The notes below the pieces were generated by a model, which was not told the origin of the DNA, did not search any database, and worked only from the letters and a program-made list of their open reading frames with translations. DNA of 64,000 nt from Amycolatopsis sp. (GTDB taxonomy: Bacteria > Actinomycetota > Actinomycetes > Mycobacteriales > Pseudonocardiaceae). Shown here in pieces: positions 15,934 through 23,374 of the stretch. Position numbers and translations under genes: made by a program. Where the stretch lies: the NCBI RefSeq assembly GCF_025464955.1, contig NZ_JAODNM010000092.1:1-64000 (forward strand), in the 5' to 3' direction. How positions within the stretch are numbered: the stretch's first letter is position 1; the number at the start of each line of letters is the position of its first letter.

Positions 15934-15940
15934 GTCCTGG

Positions 15941-16618
15941 TCAGGAATGCAGGCTCGTGCCGGGCGCCAGTCGTTGGACAGCGTCTTCCATATGTGCTTC
16001 CAGTAACGAAAGGAGGGTTTCCAGGTCGTCGTCGCGAATGGCCTCGATGATCCGGTTGTGTTCGCTCACGCGTTCTTCGACGCGCTGGTAGGTACCCTGC
16101 AGCGCGGCGAGGCACATCCGGGTCTCGATCAGCAGCGTGCTCGCCATGCGGACCAGGCGTTTGCTCCCCGAGGCGTTGATCAGCGCCTCGTGGAACCGGA
16201 GGTCCGCCGCGGACAGCGCCGTCGGGTCGTCCTCGTCGGCGGCGGCGGACATCGCCGCCACGGTCTCGTCCAGCGCAGCCGCGGCGGTCTCCCGGTCGCC
16301 GCGCATGATGCGGAACGCCGCCGCGCGCTCGATGGCCCAGCGTGCCGAGTAGATGTCGAAGACGTCGCCGGGTTCGAGGTCGATCACGAACAGCCCGCGA
16401 TGCCGTTCGCTGCGCAGCAGACCCTCCGAGACCAGTCGTTGCATCGCCTCACGCAACGGTCCCCTGGACACTTGGAACCGCGCGGCGAGCTCGGTTTCGC
16501 CCAGCTGCGTGCCGGGTGGCAGTGTGCCGGTCATGATCGCGTCGCGCAGTTGCCGCGCGATGATCCCGGCCGTCGACTCCCGGCTGACCGGCTCGATATC
16601 CGCCAAGGACATGGTCAT
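15941..16618 (-). CDS. GntR-family regulator, FadR/FCD subgroup
   Basis: A 225-residue regulator. The N-terminal winged helix spans about 15-80 (LPPGTQLGETELAARF, then VSRGPLREAMQRLVSEGLL). The C-terminal all-helical FCD effector domain has the usual metal- or acid-binding residues (ADLRFHEALINASGS, then EHNRIIEAI). FCD regulators sense small carboxylic acids. The ATG at 16618 overlaps the upstream TGA (ATGA), so it is coupled to the isomerase-like gene. Three copies of GATTGTYGACAATC, matching the subgroup's palindrome style, lie at the promoters of this island. It is therefore the probable repressor of the whole set. Confidence 0.9.
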   Translation of the reverse strand: MTMSLADIEPVSRESTAGIIARQLRDAIMTGTLPPGTQLGETELAARFQVSRGPLREAMQRLVSEGLLRSERHRGLFVIDLEPGDVFDIYSARWAIERAAAFRIMRGDRETAAAALDETVAAMSAAADEDDPTALSAADLRFHEALINASGSKRLVRMASTLLIETRMCLAALQGTYQRVEERVSEHNRIIEAIRDDDLETLLSLLEAHMEDAVQRLAPGTSLHS

Positions 16619-17334
16619 TCGCCCCTTCGCCTGAACAGTGCGCCCAAGGTGCGCACGAGCCGGTGTTCGCCGAGAAGCCGCAGTCCTTCCCACACGGTGA
16701 CCTGGTTGGCGGTCAGGACGGGTTTGCCCAGTCTGTCCTCGACGGTGTTGACCTCGGCCAGCGTGCGCATCGCGGTGTCCGGGACGAGCACGGCCTGCGC
16801 GTCGGGATGGTCGTGGGCCAGCGCCAGGTTCACCACGGCTTCGGGGGTCAGTCCGCCGACCTCCGCCGCGGTGGCGATGTCCGCGCTGGCCATCGAAACC
16901 ACGTCGATCCCGGCTGAGCCCAGGAAGTCGACGAACAGCTTGGCGACGTCGTCGGGGTAGCTCGCCGCGACGGCGACGCGATGGATCCCGAGTGCGCGCG
17001 CCGCGTGCACGAACGCGAAGGAGGTGCTCGAAGCCGGTACCCCGGCCACGGCCGCCAGTTTCTCGACCTGCTCGCGGGCGCCGTCCCAGCCGTAGACAAA
17101 GCTGCCGCTGGTGCACGCCCAGATAACCGCGTCCGGTTGGTGTTTCGCCAGCAGCGACGCGCCTTCGGCGAGCCTGGTTTCGCTGCCGAGGTCCAGCAGC
17201 TCCGGCACGGCGTGCAGGTCGGTGCCGTAGATGTGTTCGACCGGCAGCGCGATGTCGTCCCCGAGCAGCCGTTGCGCGAGGAGGTACTCGTCCTCGGCGG
17301 CGTGGTCGGGGTAGATGAAGCCGATCGTGGCCAT
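16615..17334 (-). CDS. Maleate isomerase / Asp-Glu racemase-like protein, second catalytic Cys absent
   Basis: A 239-residue member of the Asp/Glu/hydantoin racemase superfamily nearest to maleate cis-trans isomerases and arylmalonate decarboxylase. The N-domain cysteine is present (Cys74 in WACTSGSFVYG). The C-domain position that carries the second catalytic cysteine in isomerases reads VPDTAM, with Asp186. The protein is therefore unlikely to do a two-base racemisation. It may work as a decarboxylase or eliminase, or have lost activity. It sits between its better-preserved paralogue and the regulator gene, with its own operator 21 bases upstream of the start. Confidence 0.82.
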   Translation of the reverse strand: MATIGFIYPDHAAEDEYLLAQRLLGDDIALPVEHIYGTDLHAVPELLDLGSETRLAEGASLLAKHQPDAVIWACTSGSFVYGWDGAREQVEKLAAVAGVPASSTSFAFVHAARALGIHRVAVAASYPDDVAKLFVDFLGSAGIDVVSMASADIATAAEVGGLTPEAVVNLALAHDHPDAQAVLVPDTAMRTLAEVNTVEDRLGKPVLTANQVTVWEGLRLLGEHRLVRTLGALFRRRGE

Positions 17335-17354
17335 GCGCGCTCCCTGGGAATGAA

Positions 17355-17368
17355 GATTGTCGACAATC
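17355..17368. promoter_or_regulatory. Operator GATTGTCGACAATC (perfect palindrome)
   Basis: This 14-bp perfect palindrome lies 21 bases upstream of the isomerase-like gene that is coupled to the GntR gene, so it would autoregulate the regulator. It is the best of the three copies in the island. Confidence 0.72.
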
Positions 17369-17381
17369 CTAGTAGGTCGGG

Positions 17382-18122
17382 TCAAGACACCTCGCGCAGC
17401 CACTTCCCCGGGCCGACGATGGGCAGGCCCATCCGTTTGAGGCAGGCCCACATGGTCAGCTGGTTGGCGGTCAGTACGGGTTTGCCGAGTGCGGCTTCGA
17501 GCGGCTCGATCACGTCGTAGGTCGGCAGGTTGGTGCAGCTCACGAAGATCGCCTCGGCGTCCGGGTGGTCGGCGGCAAGGATGCGCTCGGCGATGGTCCG
17601 GTAGCTGACCTTCCAGATCCCGCCACCGAGACCGAGGTGATCGCTCGACACCGTCCGCACGCCGAGCTCGGCGAGGAAGTCATGCAGCTTCTCGGTCAGG
17701 TCTTCGACGTACGGGGTGAGCACCGAGACGTTCCGCAGGTCGAGCTGGCCGAGCACCTCCGCGAGCGCGCCGGATGTGGTGACGGCGTCGGGGGCGCCGG
17801 CGTCGCAGATGGCCTTGGTGAGCGAGCGTTCGTAGTCGACGCCGTTGATAAAGCTCCCTGAGCTGCACAGATAGGCAACGACCTCGGGCTCGACGTGTAG
17901 GACGTCGCGCGTCGCGGCCGCCAGGTGACGGCTGTCGCTGACGAGCTGGGCCATCTCCATGCTCACCGGCACGGGTTCATACGGCGTACGCGCCAGATGC
18001 AGGGAGACCTCCATCGGCACCCAGCGCCAGAGTTCGCGTTCCAGCGCCAGGTCGAACGGCGCGATCACACCGATGCCCCGCTGGGCCAACGGGCCCTCGA
18101 ACGCGAGTAGGTCGAATTCCAA
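17382..18122 (-). CDS. Maleate isomerase / arylmalonate decarboxylase-like protein with both Cys
   Basis: A 246-residue paralogue of the neighbouring protein, with both catalytic cysteines in place: Cys86 in YLCSSGSFING and Cys196 in FVSCTNLPTYD. This supports proton transfer of the maleate isomerase or Asp/Glu racemase type on a dicarboxylic acid. The start is set at TTG 18122, with GGAGAGG upstream. The ATG at 18182 is rejected because it would place the operator at 18154-18167 inside the coding region. It diverges from the D-2-hydroxyacid dehydrogenase gene across that operator. Confidence 0.82.
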   Translation of the reverse strand: MEFDLLAFEGPLAQRGIGVIAPFDLALERELWRWVPMEVSLHLARTPYEPVPVSMEMAQLVSDSRHLAAATRDVLHVEPEVVAYLCSSGSFINGVDYERSLTKAICDAGAPDAVTTSGALAEVLGQLDLRNVSVLTPYVEDLTEKLHDFLAELGVRTVSSDHLGLGGGIWKVSYRTIAERILAADHPDAEAIFVSCTNLPTYDVIEPLEAALGKPVLTANQLTMWACLKRMGLPIVGPGKWLREVS

Positions 18123-18153
18123 GCTCCAGCCTCTCCGCCGAGGACGCGCTGCC

Positions 18154-18167
18154 GATTGTTGACAATC
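18154..18167. promoter_or_regulatory. Operator GATTGTTGACAATC, divergent promoter
   Basis: Third copy of the island's palindrome, with perfect arms and a TG centre. It lies 32 bases from the chosen start of the leftward isomerase gene and 27 from the rightward dehydrogenase start, so it can control both directions. Confidence 0.7.
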
Positions 18168-18193
18168 ATACGAACCGCTCATACCGTGTCAAT

Positions 18194-19201
18194 GTGATCG
18201 GCCCGGATTCCTCAATGCTTGTTTCCCCCTTGCGCGAGTCCCTGGTGCTTGCTGTGCTCTGCGGCGACCAGCGCCCACCGGACATGCACAGCATCGAAAA
18301 GCTCGCCTCGGTTCGTTACACCGACGCCGCCGGCTTGGCCGAGGCGCTGCGCGGAGCGGACGCACTGTTCGTCTACGACTTCCTCTCCGACGCCGTACCT
18401 GGTGCGTGGCACGCCGCCGATCGTCTTCGCTGGCTGCATATCGCGAGTGCCGGCGTCGATCCCGTGCTGTTCCCCGCGTTGCGCGAGAGCGACGTCGTCC
18501 TCACCAATTCGAAGGGCGTGTTCGACGACTCGATCGCCGAGTACGTCCTCGGCGTCGTGCTGGCCTTCGCCAAGGGCTTCGCCCGTTCGCTGGATCTGCA
18601 ACGGGAAACCCGTTGGCAGCACAGGGAGAGCGAGCGGATCGCCGGCCGACGCGCATTGGTCGTCGGCACCGGGGGCATCGGCCGCGCCATCGCACGCCTG
18701 CTGCGCGCGGCGGGGATGACCGTCGCCGGAGCGGGCCGTCGCGCGCAGGACGACGACCCCGACTTCGGCACGGTGTACGCGGCAGACGAGCTCGACAAGC
18801 ATCTCGGCTACGTCGACTACGTGGTCGCCGTGGCGCCGTTGACCGAGCAGACCAAAGGCTTGTTCGACGCGCGCGTGTTCGCCGCGATGAAGCCGTCCGC
18901 GCGCTTCGTCAATGTGGGCCGTGGCGAGCTGGTCGTCACCGCGGACCTCATCGACGCGCTGCGGGCGGGCAAACTCGCCGGTGCCGCGCTGGACGTCTTC
19001 GAAACCGAGCCGCTTCCCGCCGAAAGTCCTTTATGGACGTTGGACAACGTGCTCGTGTCCCCGCACATGTCCGGCGACTTCGTCGGCTGGCGGAACACGC
19101 TGGTCGAGGTCTTCGCCGCGAACTTCCAGCGCTGGCTGGATGGCAAACCGCTCGAGAACGTCGTGGACAAGAAGCTGGGCTACGTGCCCTCAGTGCGCTA
19201 G
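18194..19201 (+). CDS. D-2-hydroxyacid dehydrogenase
   Basis: A 335-residue NAD(P)-dependent dehydrogenase of the D-isomer family. The Rossmann motif is VVGTGGIGRAIARLL. The family signature follows in FVNVGRGELVVTADLIDALRAG and LDVFETEPLP, and the catalytic histidine lies in SPHMSGDF. It interconverts a D-2-hydroxy acid and its 2-oxo acid. The start is GTG 18194, with an alternative ATG at 18215; neither has a good ribosome binding site. It is followed after eight bases by the amidase and shares the operator at 18154-18167. Confidence 0.87.
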   Translation: MIGPDSSMLVSPLRESLVLAVLCGDQRPPDMHSIEKLASVRYTDAAGLAEALRGADALFVYDFLSDAVPGAWHAADRLRWLHIASAGVDPVLFPALRESDVVLTNSKGVFDDSIAEYVLGVVLAFAKGFARSLDLQRETRWQHRESERIAGRRALVVGTGGIGRAIARLLRAAGMTVAGAGRRAQDDDPDFGTVYAADELDKHLGYVDYVVAVAPLTEQTKGLFDARVFAAMKPSARFVNVGRGELVVTADLIDALRAGKLAGAALDVFETEPLPAESPLWTLDNVLVSPHMSGDFVGWRNTLVEVFAANFQRWLDGKPLENVVDKKLGYVPSVR

Positions 19202-19209
19202 GGAGGCCA

Positions 19210-20595
19210 ATGAACAACGTCGGCACCTCGTTGACGGCGAGCGAGCTCGTCGCCGCCTATTCGACCGGGGAGTTTTCGCCCGTCGAAGCCACCGAGCTCG
19301 CGCTCACCGCGATTGCCGAGCGCGATCCCGAACTCAACGCGTATTGCCTGGTCGATGCGGACGGCGCGCGAGAGCAGGCGAAGGCGTCCGAGGTCCGCTG
19401 GCGCGACGGCAACCCGATCGGCGGACTCGACGGCGTCCCGTCCTCGGTGAAGGACATGTTCCTCACCCAGGGCTGGCCGACGTTGCGCGGTTCGAAGTGC
19501 ATCAGCCCCGATCAGCCATGGGAGGTCGACAGCCCGGTTACCGCGCGGATGCGGGAAAACGGCCTCGTGCTGCTCGGCAAGACCACCACCCCGGAACTGG
19601 GTTGGAAAGGCGTCACCGAAAGCCCGCTGACCGGCATCACCCGCAACCCGGCGGACCCGTCGAAGACGTCCGGCGGTTCCAGCGGCGGCAGCGCGGCGGC
19701 GGTCGCGACCGGGATGGGCGAGCTGTCGGTGGGCACCGACGGCGGCGGGTCGGTGCGGATCCCGGCGTCGTTCTGCGGGATCGTCGGGTTCAAGCCGACC
19801 CACGGCCGGATCCCGCTGTACCCGGCGAGCCCGTTCGGGCCGCTCTCGCACGCCGGTCCGATGGCGCGCTCGGTCGACGACGTCGCGCTGCTGCTCGACG
19901 TCCTCGCGACACCCGACTACCGCGATCCGGCGGCCCTCGCGCCGCCGGTCGGGACGTACCGCGAAGCCGTCCGGCGCGACGTCCGCGGGTTGATCGCGGC
20001 GTTCTCGCCGACCCTTGGCTACATCGACGTCGACCCCGAAGTCGCCCGGATCGTGGCCGACGCCGTCGCGGGACTCGGCGAGGCGGGGCTGCACATCGAG
20101 AACGCCGATCCCGGGTTCACCGATCCGGTCGATTCGTTCGGCGTGTTGTGGTCGACCGGAGCGGCGAAGTGGCTCGACACCTTTCCAGCCGGCTCGAAGG
20201 AGCTCGTCGACCCAGGTCTGCGCAAGGTCTGGGAGAAGGGCCGGACGTTTTCGGCGAGCGACTACCTCGACGCCAGCGCGGAACGGGCGGCGCTGGGCAT
20301 CCGGATGGGCGAGTTCCACACCCGTTACGACGTCCTCATCACGCCGACCATGCCGATCACCGCGTTCGAAGCCGGGCACGACGTGCCGCCGGGCAGCGGG
20401 CTGTCGAGCTGGCCGGAATGGACGCGGTTCACCTACCCGTTCAACATGACCCAGCAGCCCGCGATCACCGTTCCCGCCGGTCGCACTGTGGCGGGTCTGC
20501 CCGTGGGCCTGCAGATCGTCGGTCCGCGCCACTCCGACGACCTCGTCCTCGCCGTCGCGAAACTCCTCGAAGAAACCCGCCCCTGGCCCACCTGA
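19210..20595 (+). CDS. Amidase (amidase signature family)
   Basis: A 461-residue amidase with the Ser-cisSer-Lys triad visible: Lys81 in SSVKDMF, Ser157 in SGGSSGGSAAA and the nucleophile Ser181 in DGGGSVRIP. It hydrolyses a carboxamide to the acid and ammonia; the substrate cannot be read from sequence. In this island a plausible role is releasing a dicarboxylic or hydroxy acid from its amide before the dehydrogenase and isomerase steps. GGGAGG precedes the ATG at 19210. The transcript ends in a repeat hairpin before the convergent MFS gene. Confidence 0.9.
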   Translation: MNNVGTSLTASELVAAYSTGEFSPVEATELALTAIAERDPELNAYCLVDADGAREQAKASEVRWRDGNPIGGLDGVPSSVKDMFLTQGWPTLRGSKCISPDQPWEVDSPVTARMRENGLVLLGKTTTPELGWKGVTESPLTGITRNPADPSKTSGGSSGGSAAAVATGMGELSVGTDGGGSVRIPASFCGIVGFKPTHGRIPLYPASPFGPLSHAGPMARSVDDVALLLDVLATPDYRDPAALAPPVGTYREAVRRDVRGLIAAFSPTLGYIDVDPEVARIVADAVAGLGEAGLHIENADPGFTDPVDSFGVLWSTGAAKWLDTFPAGSKELVDPGLRKVWEKGRTFSASDYLDASAERAALGIRMGEFHTRYDVLITPTMPITAFEAGHDVPPGSGLSSWPEWTRFTYPFNMTQQPAITVPAGRTVAGLPVGLQIVGPRHSDDLVLAVAKLLEETRPWPT

Positions 20596-20600
20596 CCCTT

Positions 20601-20624
20601 TCGCAACTCGCCGTCGAGTTGCGA
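20601..20624. repeat. CGCAACTCGCCGTCGAGTTGCG repeat, single copy
   Basis: Arms of 10 bp (TCGCAACTCG and its complement) enclose a CCGT loop just after the amidase stop. A weaker hairpin, CCCAC/GTGGG at 20644-20665, follows before the convergent MFS stop. The same unit recurs at 25767, 34985 and 54884, so this is a dispersed repeat that probably also works as a bidirectional terminator. Confidence 0.8.
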
Positions 20625-20674
20625 TAGGTAAGTACTGAGAGACCCCACAAAAGCGCAAAAGTGGGACGCCCGGG

Positions 20675-21880
20675 TCAGTGGCGGGTGAGCGTGCGGATGT
20701 CGCGGCTGAGGAGGGCCAAGAGCGTCGTCGCGACGACGAGGGCGGCACCAGCGAGCAGGGTGGTGCCGGTGCCGAAGTGGGCGGCGAGCGGGCCGACGGT
20801 GACCTGGCCCAGCGGCATCGCGACCATCGAGCCGAGCATGTCGTAGGAGTAGACCCTGGCGAGCTTGTCCTCGGGGACGTTCTGCTGCAGCGACACATCC
20901 CACGCGATCCCGAACTGCTCCATCGCCAGCCCGGTCACGAACATCGTGATCAGCAGCGCGAAAACCTGCGGCGCCTCGGCCAGGGTGACCATCGGGATCG
21001 CGTCGGCCAGCGTCAGCCCGACGCCGAGTAGCAGCGCCCGTCGCGGCTGCCACTTCGCTGCCAGGAACCCGCCGGCGAACGCCCCGGCGGTCTGCGCGGC
21101 GAGGATGAATCCCCAGCCGGCCCGCCCGAACGTCGAATCCGCGATGATCGGCCCGAGTATCACCACCCCGCCCACCGACACCGCGTTCACCACCATGAAC
21201 TGCAGCACCACCACCCACACCCAGGTGCGTGATCTGAACTCGTGCCACCCTGCGGCGAGGTCGGCCAGCACTGAGGTTTTCGCTGGTTTGACCGCCTCGG
21301 GAAGCTGAACTCGACGGTAGAAGACTGCCGCGACAGCGAAAAGTGCGGCGTTGGCCGCGATCGCCCAACCCGAGCCCACCGCCGCGACCAGCACTCCGGC
21401 GAGCGCGGCCCCGGCGATGCGGCTGATGTTCGCGAGCATCCGCGCCAGCGCGTTGGCCGGCGTCAGCAGTTCGGTGGGCACGGTCTGCGGGGTGATCGCC
21501 GACGCCGCGGGCAGCGAAAGCGCGGCCACGCCGCCGTTGACGATGCTCAGCACAACCAGCAGCGGGATCGAGGAGAATCCACAGAGGACACTCAGGGCGA
21601 TCATCGCCTGCGTGATCGTGGCCGCGACCTCGGTGCCCTGCAGGATGACCGAACGCGGCAGGCGGTCGGCCAGCATCCCGCCGAACAGCAGGAGCACAAC
21701 GCTCGCGAGTGAGCGTGCCCCGACCACGATGCCGAGGTCGGTGGCCGAGCCGTTCAGGTCGAGCACCGCGAACGCCAGTGCCACCGGGGCGACGGCGTTG
21801 CCGAACACGGTGAACGTCCTGCCGGTGGTGAGCCGCCGGAAGTTCTTGTGCCGCAAGGGGGCGGAGAGTGCGGTCGTCAT
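20675..21880 (-). CDS. MFS transporter
   Basis: A 401-residue major facilitator with about twelve hydrophobic segments and the loop motif GGMLADRLPRSVIL between the second and third. The overall pattern (RTFTVFGNAVAPVALAF, FAGGFLAAKW) resembles the enterobactin-exporter/macrolide-efflux-like drug-proton antiporter groups. Its ATG at 21880 overlaps the TGA of the upstream HTH gene (ATGA), so the pair is coupled and the regulator presumably controls the exporter. The pqqB gene lies further upstream on the same strand but behind a hairpin. Any link to PQQ export is speculative. Confidence 0.87.
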   Translation of the reverse strand: MTTALSAPLRHKNFRRLTTGRTFTVFGNAVAPVALAFAVLDLNGSATDLGIVVGARSLASVVLLLFGGMLADRLPRSVILQGTEVAATITQAMIALSVLCGFSSIPLLVVLSIVNGGVAALSLPAASAITPQTVPTELLTPANALARMLANISRIAGAALAGVLVAAVGSGWAIAANAALFAVAAVFYRRVQLPEAVKPAKTSVLADLAAGWHEFRSRTWVWVVVLQFMVVNAVSVGGVVILGPIIADSTFGRAGWGFILAAQTAGAFAGGFLAAKWQPRRALLLGVGLTLADAIPMVTLAEAPQVFALLITMFVTGLAMEQFGIAWDVSLQQNVPEDKLARVYSYDMLGSMVAMPLGQVTVGPLAAHFGTGTTLLAGAALVVATTLLALLSRDIRTLTRH

Positions 21881-22389
21881 CGCATCGTGAACAACGAGAC
21901 GGTGGCGCTGACGTGCACCGTGCCCTCGGTGCGCGGCGGTTGAGCGGCCGCGTGCAGCAGCCGGCTCAGCTTGCGGGCATGCTCGACGGCCTCGTCCCAG
22001 GTTGCCTGGTCGACCCACAGCTCAGCGTCGGTCATCGCGCCCTTTGTGCCCGCTACCCGGTCTGCGCTGCGACGCTGGAGTTCCTCGGACAACGCGGCAG
22101 CGAGGAGCCGTGCGTCGTCGGGCTCGCGGGGGCCCATCCGGCGCCCGCTGTCCGGATCGTGGCGGTAGCGCTTGGCTCGGCCGCCGCGGATTTCGACCTC
22201 CTCGACGACGTCGAGCAGGCCCGCGTCGTGCAGCCGCCGGAAGTGGTAGCTGATGTTCGCCTGCGTTTGGTCCAGCTCGCGGGCCGCTTCGGCAGCGCTC
22301 ATCGCGACTCCGGTGAGCAGCGAAAGAATGCGCATCCGCAACGGATGGGCGAGCACACGAAGGCCGTCGAGCGGTGGTTCCCCAGTCAT
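21877..22389 (-). CDS. ArsR-like winged-helix regulator
   Basis: A 170-residue DNA-binding protein. The N-terminal helix-turn-helix reads LAHPLRMRILSLL, then LDQTQANISYHFRRLHDAGLL, and the wing follows with EIRGGRAKRYRH. It belongs to the HTH_20/ArsR-like group that commonly sits next to MFS exporters. The C-terminal helical region includes TDAELWVDQATWDEAVEHARK and contributes no metal-binding cysteines. It is coupled to the MFS gene by an ATGA overlap. A palindrome, ACTGTCAAACAGT, 29 bases upstream is a likely autoregulatory operator. Confidence 0.87.
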   Translation of the reverse strand: MTGEPPLDGLRVLAHPLRMRILSLLTGVAMSAAEAARELDQTQANISYHFRRLHDAGLLDVVEEVEIRGGRAKRYRHDPDSGRRMGPREPDDARLLAAALSEELQRRSADRVAGTKGAMTDAELWVDQATWDEAVEHARKLSRLLHAAAQPPRTEGTVHVSATVSLFTMR

Positions 22390-22417
22390 GCCGTCCACTA
22401 TCGCGACCCGCCCGCCG

Positions 22418-22430
22418 ACTGTCAAACAGT
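22418..22430. promoter_or_regulatory. Palindrome ACTGTCAAACAGT upstream of the HTH/MFS pair
   Basis: ACTGT and ACAGT arms flank CAA, 29 bases upstream of the regulator start. Spacing and symmetry fit an ArsR-type dimer operator. Assignment is inference. Confidence 0.45.
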
Positions 22431-22459
22431 TATTTGGGGGTCGGAGAGTGCACACGCAT

Positions 22460-22480
22460 GCTCGCGAAGTGCCCGCGAGC
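22460..22480. terminator. Hairpin downstream of pqqB
   Basis: GCTCGCG at 22460-22466 pairs with CGCGAGC at 22474-22480 around a 7-base loop, 16 bases past the pqqB stop. It probably ends the pqq transcript and separates it from the HTH/MFS pair. Confidence 0.55.
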
Positions 22481-22495
22481 GCGCGTGGGATGCGC

Positions 22496-23374
22496 TCAGA
22501 GTGTGAACGCCGTGCCGTCGAGGGGGAGTTCGGCGCCGGCGGCGAGGACGATGGCGTGCTCGGGGGACGTCGGGTCGAGGACGGGGTTGGTGTTGTTGAG
22601 GTGCGTGTAGACCCACTTCGTCGCAGGCCGGGCGACGAGGTGGGCGGCAATGTGCGGCAGGCTGTCGACGATCGGGAGGTGGCCCATCGCGCGCTGGGCG
22701 TGGTCGGCGACGCCGGCGCGGGTGGCGCCGGACATCTCGCTCGGTGAGTAGAACGTGCCGTCGAGGGCCACCAGATCCGCGTCGGCGACGAGCTCGTCGA
22801 AGCCCTCCGGCCACTCCGCCAGGCAGGGCGCGTAGACGAACACACCGCCCGTCTCCGCGTCCTCGAACCGGTACGCGACGACCCACGGACCGTCCGCTGT
22901 GGACTCTCGCGCGTACTTCGGATGCTTGTCGCTCACCGGAAGCATGCTCACCCGCAGGCCGTCGATGTCCGGCTTCGAAATCCACTCCCAGCCGCCGTAG
23001 CCGTCGATGATCTTCCGCATCGGGAAGTCGTTCCGCAGCGTGTCGAGCACGGCGTCCGGCGCCCACACCGGCAGCCCGCCGCCCGCCTCGCGCAGCATCA
23101 GCAGCCCGAGCGAGTGGTCGAGTTCGGCGTCGGTGAGCAGCGCGCCGCGGATCGGGATCTCCCGCGGCCCCGGCCCGGCGGCCAGCTCCGGGGTCGACAG
23201 GAGCTGCGACCGGATGTCCGGTGACGCGTTGACGAGGTACCAGCCGCGCCCGTCCGCACTGACCGCGACGCAGTCCTGACTTCGTGGCGGCGAACCGGAT
23301 TTGCACAGCCGGCACGCGCAGTTCCACTGTGGAAACCCGCCGCCCGCCGCGGTGCCCAGCAGCAGAACCTTCAC
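22496..23374 (-). CDS. pqqB: PQQ biosynthesis protein PqqB
   Basis: A 292-residue metallo-beta-lactamase-fold protein of pyrroloquinoline quinone synthesis. The N-terminus KVLLLGTAAGGGFPQWNC with the CACRLC cysteine cluster, LLTDAELDHSLGLLMLREAG and the late THLNNTNPVLD are PqqB hallmarks. PqqB is thought to oxidise the Glu-Tyr-derived intermediate before the PqqC step. The GTG at 23374 overlaps the pqqE TGA (GTGA). Here pqqB is the last gene of the operon rather than following pqqA as in the classical proteobacterial order. Confidence 0.93.
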   Translation of the reverse strand: MKVLLLGTAAGGGFPQWNCACRLCKSGSPPRSQDCVAVSADGRGWYLVNASPDIRSQLLSTPELAAGPGPREIPIRGALLTDAELDHSLGLLMLREAGGGLPVWAPDAVLDTLRNDFPMRKIIDGYGGWEWISKPDIDGLRVSMLPVSDKHPKYARESTADGPWVVAYRFEDAETGGVFVYAPCLAEWPEGFDELVADADLVALDGTFYSPSEMSGATRAGVADHAQRAMGHLPIVDSLPHIAAHLVARPATKWVYTHLNNTNPVLDPTSPEHAIVLAAGAELPLDGTAFTL

